From NCBI GenBank assembly GCA_023634235.1, contig JAMKCF010000054.1, positions 248,001-312,000 of the forward strand: DNA of 64,000 bases, read 5' to 3'. This DNA is from Pisaster brevispinus (Eukaryota; Echinodermata; Asteroidea; Forcipulatida; Asteriidae). The notes under the pieces are model-generated. The model had not been told where the DNA came from. It saw nothing but the letters and a program-made list of their open reading frames with translations, and made no database searches. The translations under genes were made by a program, and so were the position numbers. This document shows positions 60,798 through 64,000 of the stretch, piece by piece; position 1 is the stretch's first letter, and each line of letters opens with the position of its first letter.

Positions 60798-63247
60798 ACA
60801 ACAAATTTCAAACACTGCATTATTCATACGCTCAACATAAGCCACTTATATTCAGTTGATTAAATTCTGTAGTTAAGTTATAGAGACAGTCATGGCTCTG
60901 AAGATAGCCTCTTGCTTTATGAGCCTACCCTTCTTCCCAGAAGAGTAACTCTCAGTATGAACAAATTTGATAGTATTTATCTTCACCTTGCAAAGCCTCA
61001 TATTTTGGTTACTGCAAATTCCAATAAATAGGTGCGAAGTGTCGGTTTGTTTTTGTCAGTGTGCATTTCAATAAAAGCATCCATTTTGTTTATGAAAATG
61101 CCTTCATATTAGTTTACTCCCCATCCATTTTACTATTGTTTTTTTTATCAACAAGTCCTTGTTGTCTTTGATTTAAATACTTGTTCTGTGTTTGTTTCTT
61201 TTCTGTCATTTGCACCAATATGAAAATAAATGTCCAACTGAATTGAAGTGGAATTGTTGAAATAAGTTTTAGAAGACATGTAAATGCATTTACTGTTATC
61301 ACTATACACTTGGTGCTTATGGATTATGGTGAGCAGGCAGATAAAACCGAATGGCACCGTAGGCTACACTCAGTATCATTGCCAAAACCCGATGACTCAA
61401 AACTGAACACCTCATCTGAACTGCAGGAGAAGATGTCAGTGGACAAAAAGCAATCTGAAGTCTTGGCCAGGCCCTAGATGAAAATGCTTATCAGCATCTG
61501 TACAAGTAAGCAAGTTTAACGTATCAATGGTTATATTGAACACGAACCATTGCAATGGGCAGTTTGTGCTTTGTATCATTAGGCTTACTGCTATAAATCA
61601 CTATAAATGTCGCCTGGCCGCTAACGTGGCAATTTGATGTACAAACCACGAAGGTCTTTTCCATGTAGTGCTTGTTCATAATTGTTTCTAACCCTTCCAG
61701 GGAGGAGTAACTAAAAGAGATGAAACGCTGTCAACATTCAAGACGGCAGTTGTCGAGGGAAAAATCAAACTATTTAAAGAACTTAGGATTTAAGGACTGT
61801 ACCGTTACGTGCTTTGATCCCGAATGGAGTTATGGCTGAGAAGGTTTGTGCATGAGTTACTAGTTCGGAGTAGATCGGTTTCTTTGACAGTAATTCAGTG
61901 TTCATAGAATAAATCATAAAAGTCATAATGAGACATTTATGGTCAAGCTTGCTATATTTATGTTCTTATATTTAAACCATTTTTCATAAGTTGTTGAAAA
62001 AAATTAATATAAATAACGGATAAAAGGATGCATCGCAAGAACCTTATTGATGTATACAATTACAAAGTAAAGTGATTTTGTTGAAATTCACAATGATTGT
62101 GGTGGATCTTTTTGAAGCTCTATAAGCTTTGTATCTGTTCACAGAATGAACAATGTCAGTTCACTCTTTACAATACATTTATTCATAGGGTAAATTTAAA
62201 GAATCACCATTGGATTTCCATTAGTTCTAATTATGCCTTCATCAATCAGCATATATCAGTGAAATACAAGGATTGCAAAAGCGAAGCATGGCTGACCAGT
62301 CAGTTCCTCTCGTTTTAGTTAAAAAATATGATCCACTTGCGGCGTACATAAATTTGTTTCAGTGACTTCCGACATGCTTGGTTATGGCTGGTCATTCGTT
62401 TTAATTCCACAGGAAGCCGTGCTCAGGTTCACCAATAAGCACACAGAGATGATCAGTTTGTTTCTTTCGCTTTTATGAGTTGCAGAACAATGCTGTTTCA
62501 ACTGAAAGTTCATCAAGAGCGATGACTTTTTTTTCTCTGGGGACGAGAATATATAGATCCAAATTTGCCCACAGTCTCTTTAGGTACAGAATGTGCATAG
62601 AAGTCAATTTTCAGAATGACATTGTTTCCCTGGATTGGACTTATTACAGTGTAAAACAACCCAAATGTACATAACATTTTGCACACTAACTGATTGCTTT
62701 TAAAGCACATTGAAGGTTCTGCACACTTACTCAAAGTTTTGCATTTGCTAGTGTATTTAAGTATTGACCAGTCAGTTTCTGTTTGACTGGATGCCTCATT
62801 TGGCGACGATGACCCCTGCTGTGCTCAATATTGTAGTCAACAAACCTCTTATATTTCCTGTAAAAATTAAATTCTACAACAAATAAACAAACAAACAAAC
62901 AAACAAACACAACATGAAAGTTTGGCCAAACATGGCGCAAAGTTGCAGTAGATTCAATTGGATTAAATTTGACTCTGAGACTCCAGTAACTTGGGTCAAG
63001 TCCAAGTATAAAGATTGCTCTGCAACACCTTGAAGCCCAATAATTCCCATATTCCAAACTCTGATAACTTTCGTAAAATATTGGACGCTTTGAGACGCCG
63101 GATTACAAAGCGCTACACACACATTGTGTACTTTCTTTGAGAAAAAGGAGACACCTTTATTGTAACGATACGTACAGTTTATCCAGATTTCGCAATCCTC
63201 TGAACACATCTACGGGAAGTTCGTGTATGCCATTGTCTATCAGGTTT
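33183..63247 (-). CDS. RXFP1-like: Relaxin-family receptor (LRR GPCR), 3' part of gene, 14 exons in window
   Basis: Nine LRR exons: 63247-63176, 60426-60355, 56901-56830, 49347-49273, 48429-48352, 46645-46574, 46141-46070, 45239-45168, 44253-44182. Five seven-helix exons follow: 43632-43403, 36136-35917, 35401-35169, 34820-34653, 33409-33183. All junctions are GT-AG and phase-compatible. The hinge FDYCRYAPHVRTC and DGISSFEDLL, ECL2 NGVCFPLH, TM6 DALCWLPI and TM7 PINSALNPILYTL are diagnostic of RXFP1/RXFP2 relaxin receptors. The protein binds a relaxin-like peptide at the cell surface; vertebrate relatives signal through Gs and cAMP. The signal peptide, LDLa module and first LRRs are outside the window. 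In echinoderms such receptors respond to relaxin-like gonad-stimulating peptide (established); assignment of that ligand here is inference. Confidence 0.93.
33794..33904. repeat. 111-bp imperfect palindrome
   Basis: The centre GGCCGCCTTCGGCGGCC forms a GC-rich stem with a TTCG loop. It is flanked by GCGAAAA and TTTCCGC, by TAGTTTCC-type words, and at the outer ends by CAAACAATTACC and its complement GGTAATTGTTTG. It is probably a small palindromic MITE in a receptor intron. Confidence 0.75.
34653..34820 (-). CDS. RXFP1-like: Relaxin receptor IL3-TM6 exon
   Basis: This 168-bp exon encodes GMFISIQKTRKATTNIGKRG (third intracellular loop) and TM6 (AKRFLFVVLTDALCWLPIAI), then LKILSLCSYKIP. TDALCWLP is nearly identical to vertebrate RXFP TM6 and is the strongest single identifier. 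Confidence 0.93.
35169..35401 (-). CDS. RXFP1-like: Relaxin receptor TM4-ECL2-TM5 exon
   Basis: Encodes TM4 (VVMSVIWFLGALVAWIPL), ECL2 with FYGSNGVCFPLHIHD (the disulfide partner cysteine and a loop important for relaxin binding in vertebrate receptors), and TM5 (YSAFVFLGLNASCFTAIAVS). Splice sites and phases agree with both neighbours. Confidence 0.92.
35917..36136 (-). CDS. RXFP1-like: Relaxin receptor TM2-TM3 exon
   Basis: Encodes ADFFMSIYLIIIGFHDVKFR (TM2 and loop), the YALEWMQGSTCKFAGFLAMF segment with the TM3 cysteine of the conserved extracellular disulfide, EVSVFMLTFISLERFICIVY (end of TM3 and IL2) and YPYRLHR. ERF replaces the usual DRY box of family A; relaxin receptors typically have EK or ER there, so this is normal for the family. 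Confidence 0.92.
36353..36900. repeat. Duplicated 175-bp unit bracketed by (AAAC)n and (CAGA)n tracts
   Basis: Two copies start near 36,505 and 36,679, each with GTGGGCTTTCC followed by CAGGTGTTGTCTATGATCCC and CTTTCCTGTTAAAAACATTG. Within each copy ACATTGTGGGC and CCCACAATGT form a small inverted repeat. The pair has an AAAC tract followed by a CAGA tract on the left (36,420-36,483) and GACA followed by AAAC tracts on the right (36,827-36,890). Confidence 0.75.
36900..38940. other. Receptor intron, no gene seen
   Basis: AT-rich intron with an A/T-rich low-complexity stretch at 38,705-38,815. Frames at 37,288-37,554 and 37,583-37,786 have no recognised motif. Confidence 0.5.
38950..39150. 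repeat. Left part of a 108-bp satellite array
   Basis: About 1.7 units containing ATGGCTTTG, CTGTAACTATGGG, GATCACTGCAAAAGCC and GATGCAGCTGAAGCCAACC, with 108-bp spacing (39,032 and 39,140). The second unit stops at the (ATC)n tail of the RTE element. Confidence 0.85.
39158..40663 (-). pseudogene. RTE LINE reverse transcriptase domain, frame-broken
   Basis: Three overlapping frames carry the ordered reverse transcriptase blocks, including the FADD catalytic motif (LDFADDIALL) and the earlier FVDFKKAFDSI aspartate. The C-terminal thumb region shows TMCVTILLYGCESW and LKFLGHILRM. Breaks near 40,140, 39,660 and 40,660 prevent a continuous product. Confidence 0.88.
41226..42242 (-). pseudogene. 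RTE LINE endonuclease domain, one frame break
   Basis: Reads 249 codons from 42,242. Catalytic residues of the exonuclease-endonuclease-phosphatase fold are visible: Asn of STYNVR, Glu of GIQEHR, Asp and Asn of GDFNAR. The frame stops at 41,493, and the final SDH block is found in a neighbouring frame (ELDSDHRIVS). Translated products of this type are often annotated as craniofacial development protein 2-like in animal genomes; that label would be misleading here. Confidence 0.85.
42727..43215. repeat. Right part of the 108-bp satellite array (about 4.5 units)
   Basis: AAGGATGCAGCTGAAG starts at 42,727, 42,836, 42,944, 43,052 and 43,159, a period of 107-109 bp. Units differ at a few sites (for example AAAAGC or AAACGC). 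The same unit lies left of the RTE element at 38,950-39,150, so the LINE interrupts the array. Confidence 0.92.
43403..43632 (-). CDS. RXFP1-like: Relaxin receptor hinge and TM1 exon
   Basis: This 230-bp exon encodes the LRR-capping hinge (FSKFDYCRYAPHVRTCTPRS with two cysteines), DGISSFEDLLKDGILR, TM1 (VSVWTIALLCFFGNVGVLI) with the conserved GN of family A helix 1, and the first intracellular loop (MMKAENRIHSL). It joins the last LRR exon through an Ile codon split over the intron and joins TADFF of the next exon. Confidence 0.93.
44182..63247 (-). CDS. RXFP1-like: Nine-exon leucine-rich repeat block of the relaxin receptor
   Basis: Each exon encodes one LRR in phase 2, mostly 72 bp. Two are longer (75 bp at 49,273 and 78 bp at 48,352), and the 25-residue repeat is at the same position where vertebrate RXFP1 also has a 25-residue repeat. 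Examples are LIDNGIHELPVDVFRGL, YLSDNKIKFLTPGTF, FMNNNEIEALDEGVF, YLSRNSIEYFPSGLF and DLKEITINNINSRMF. The order is colinear with vertebrate RXFP LRRs and the last repeat runs directly into the hinge exon. The one-repeat-per-exon layout is the classical organisation of this receptor family. The repeats form the ectodomain surface that holds the relaxin B chain. Confidence 0.9.
45461..45592. repeat. (ACAA)n microsatellite
   Basis: About 25 ACAA units followed by AATA units, in a receptor intron. Cys/Leu/Phe-rich frames on the minus strand are artefacts. Confidence 0.97.
46470..46540 (-). mobile_element. tRNA-like SINE fragment
   Basis: The minus strand reads TCATCAGGGTGTGGGTTTGAA then TCCCGGTCATGAC, a B-box like T-arm in the context seen in other SINE copies in this window. 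The head is degraded. Confidence 0.4.
47410..48190. other. Receptor intron, nothing coding seen
   Basis: Holds a short (TA)n and T/G run at 48,078-48,110. No exon-like frame. Confidence 0.5.
48225..48315. repeat. Copy of a short interspersed repeat family (A)
   Basis: Contains CCAACCAAAAGGACATGATG, then GACGTTTCGAACC and AGAGTCTTTCTC. Related words recur near 55,625-55,705, 55,850-55,895 and 56,590-56,665, in receptor introns. Confidence 0.6.
49083..49157. repeat. Homopolymer cluster G(9), C(14), A(23)
   Basis: Adjacent C and A runs about 115 bases left of the LRR exon at 49,273; likely assembly- and slippage-prone. Confidence 0.9.
50459..50605. repeat. 46-bp tandem repeat, three copies
   Basis: TGATTGCGACGCCAGCATG begins at 50,461, 50,511 and 50,557. 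The second and third units are 46 bp and identical, the first is 50 bp and diverged. It is richer in CpG than the surrounding intron. Confidence 0.9.
51700..52105 (-). CDS. Possible nested two-exon open segment, Cys-containing (uncertain)
   Basis: The minus strand holds a frame (51,908-52,105) with CNITQCYSIETV and RDIYGNLVYPEK, followed by RCLIRVQPP. After a strong polypyrimidine tract with TTTTTTAG at about 51,848, a second frame runs SEGNYTFLRTCKLSPENC to MNCYLVAETC, ending near a GTATGTAAG donor at 51,705. The first piece faintly resembles the GxIxxPxYP and CxWxIxxPxG pattern of a CUB domain. No complete domain or junction could be established. It lies in the intron between LRR exons at 49,347 and 56,830, so it is not part of the receptor. 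Confidence 0.25.
52407..52518. repeat. (ACG/GAC)n trinucleotide microsatellite
   Basis: About 30 ACG units, CpG in every unit, preceded by (ACA)n and flanked by A-rich DNA. Arg, Val and Ser runs across it are artefacts. Confidence 0.97.
53795..53867 (-). pseudogene. Possible decayed LRR exon (weak)
   Basis: A 72-base window on the minus strand, from an AG at about 53,898, reads towards KLHELTGL, close to RELTGL at the end of the functional LRR exon at 46,574. It lacks a GT donor at the expected end. Position and strand fit an old duplicated LRR exon, but the match is short. Confidence 0.2.
54880..54985. repeat. (AAAAT)n and (AATA)n microsatellite
   Basis: Pentamer tract with AAGT interruptions in a receptor intron. 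Confidence 0.95.
55590..55900. repeat. Inverted pair of the short interspersed repeat family (B)
   Basis: GTTTCGACCCTAGCATAG near 55,680 is matched in inverse orientation by CTGCTAGGGTCGAAACG near 55,866. The left piece is preceded by ATCCAAAAGGACCTATGGT, as in the copy at 48,225. Confidence 0.6.
56565..56675. repeat. Copy of the short interspersed repeat family (C)
   Basis: TTGACCAACCAAATTGACCT, then CAGCAGAGTCTTTCTCAAAG; same order of words as the copy at 48,225, about 150 bp from the LRR exon at 56,830. Confidence 0.6.
56905..59440. other. Receptor intron, no exon seen
   Basis: AT-rich, with a duplicated segment TTCATTATGTTAATTTCA at 58,782 and 58,927 and a G run at 59,239-59,252. Frames at 57,834-58,121 are not supported as exons. 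Confidence 0.5.
59449..59945 (-). mobile_element. CR1/L2-like LINE 3' end with inverted 5' part
   Basis: On the minus strand the C-terminal code (QAVSQFKSGL-type residues, read from about 59,800) is followed by a 3' UTR ending GCAATAAAGGTAATAAAATA and a (TAAAA)n tail at 59,449. Right of it, the plus strand carries the same C terminus in opposite orientation: RIYNSWNKIPSDVTTLQAVS, then QFKSGLRKHDLTSVL and a stop at 59,928. The two arms (59,728-59,812 and 59,860-59,945) are inverted repeats. WNxIP and QFKSxLR are typical last blocks of CR1/L2 proteins. A twin-priming-like inversion at insertion is a plausible origin (inference). Confidence 0.7.
60603..60805. repeat. (ACAACG)n / (CAA)n microsatellite
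   Basis: Compound hexamer and trinucleotide tract of about 200 bp. Six frames are open through most of it, so long Thr, Val, Leu or Cys frames here are artefacts. Confidence 0.97.
60890..61839 (+). pseudogene. Exon-like remnants of an unidentified plus-strand gene
   Basis: Three pieces on the plus strand. Piece A (60,890-61,031) follows an AG and reads HGSEDSLLLYEPTLLPRR to VTANSNK, then a stop. Piece B (about 61,341-61,505) reads WHRRLHSVSLPKPDDS, SELQEKMSVDKKQSEVLAR and, after a one-base frameshift, ALDENAYQHLY, ending AA|GTAAGC. Piece C (61,701-61,839) follows CTTCCAG and joins B in phase as KEE, then TAA, then LKEMKRCQHSRRQLSREKSN and NYLKNLGFKD to FDPEWSYG and a natural-looking stop. 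The open frames, matching intron phase and only two disabling changes suggest a recently broken gene. I do not recognise the protein. It lies inside a receptor intron on the opposite strand. Confidence 0.4.
61840..63170. other. Receptor intron, little seen
   Basis: AT-rich sequence with a short (ACAA)n run at 62,879-62,907. A frame at 62,097-62,318 is not supported. Confidence 0.5.
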
Positions 63248-63329
63248 CTGTAGAATTATAAAAAATCATAAAAATACATAATAATGCTTAGGAAATCTAC
63301 AAATGACTAATAGCTAAGAAATCTCAGTA

Positions 63330-63850
63330 GACTCTCCACAACGAAATGTTTGAAATCCTACTCATTTACATGGTGTTACCGCTAGGTTGTTTCTCCACCA
63401 TGCAAATTTTCAAATCCTACTCATGTGCAGGGTGTTACCGCAAACCCTACTACATTGTATCTTCACTAGCAAAGTTTCTGATCCTGCTAATTTAAATGGA
63501 GTTACTGCAAACCTTACTAGATTGTTTCTCCACCATGCACAGTTTCAAAACCTACTCATGTACATGATATTACTGCAAACCTTACTAGATTGTCTCTCCA
63601 CCATGCCGTTTCATATCATACTCATATACATGGTGATACCGCAAACCTAACCACATTGTATTTCCACCATGCAAAGTTTTAAATCCTACACAGTCGTGTA
63701 CATGGTGTTACTGCAAACCTTACTAAATTGCATCTCAACCATGTAATTTCAAACTTTACTCATGTGCATGGTGTTACCACAAACCTTACTAAATTGTATC
63801 TCCACCATACAAAGTTTCAAATCCTTCACATGTACATGGTGTTACTATTT
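63330..63850. repeat. Degenerate tandem repeat of about 62-68 bp (7-8 copies)
   Basis: Units contain TCTCCACCATGCAAAGTTTC, AAATCCTACTCATGTACATG and GTGTTACCGCAAACCTTACT. They differ by several substitutions and small indels, so the array is old. It lies in the intron just upstream of the first LRR exon in the window. Confidence 0.85.
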
Positions 63851-64000
63851 CAAACCGGCGACAGGTTTTTCAAGCAGGAAGATTGGCCATGCCATATATT
63901 TTGGGCCACATGTTATAAATGTTGCTTTGTAATCTGCATAACGAAAATTCAGAGGAAACTAGTGACCAGAAGTGTACATCACATTGTAATGTTTCCGGTA

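Noticed and set aside
60582..60863. Cys/Arg-, Val-, Leu- and Thr-rich frames of 69-87 codons
   Set aside because: All arise from the (ACAACG)n microsatellite, which lacks stops in several frames.

Overview
The window is nuclear DNA of an intron-rich, AT-rich animal, most likely a marine deuterostome invertebrate. An echinoderm fits best, but this is inference. The evidence is three multi-exon genes with GT-AG introns, tRNA-derived SINEs, several non-LTR retrotransposon remnants, a foldback element and many micro- and minisatellites. No prokaryotic or viral genes, CRISPR array or intact RNA gene were found.

Layout, with all three genes on the minus strand. (1) About 690-7,654 holds at least nine coding exons of a coiled-coil protein. 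The start codon is at 7,646 and the 3' end lies off the left edge. One exon is a 1.1-kb Ser/Gln/Pro-rich disordered exon. A 29-bp minisatellite begins exactly at one splice donor. (2) 8,869-9,989 is a foldback element with arms of about 430-450 bp, and 10,300-12,870 is intergenic. (3) 12,871-25,024 holds a 14-exon gene for a secreted protein of about 780 aa that I do not recognise. It has a signal peptide, an RRRR site and an RGRR site, a small Cys-rich segment and a C-terminal hydrophobic tail suggesting GPI anchoring or one membrane segment. Its introns hold a 1.7-kb GC-rich minisatellite and a 40-bp minisatellite. (4) 25,050-33,180 is intergenic, with a long (AAT)n tract, a SINE and LINE fragments in opposite orientations. 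(5) 33,183-63,247 holds the 3' part of a relaxin-family receptor gene (RXFP1/RXFP2 type): nine LRR exons and five exons for the seven-helix domain. The signal peptide, LDLa module and first LRRs must lie to the right of the window.

The receptor introns are a reservoir of other sequence. An RTE-type LINE with endonuclease and reverse transcriptase sits inside a 108-bp satellite array (about 38.95-43.2 kb). There is a possible nested Cys-containing exon pair near 52 kb, an inverted LINE 3' end at 59.4-59.9 kb, and a small plus-strand set of exon-like pieces with disabling changes at 60.9-61.8 kb.

The receptor would act at the cell surface by binding a relaxin-like peptide and signalling through G proteins. 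The secreted protein would act outside the cell. The coiled-coil protein is cytoplasmic or cytoskeletal by composition only. I see no pathway linking the three. The points most worth checking are the unassigned secreted protein, the minisatellite that copies a splice donor, the foldback element, the LINE inserted in the satellite, and the unidentified plus-strand exon remnants.
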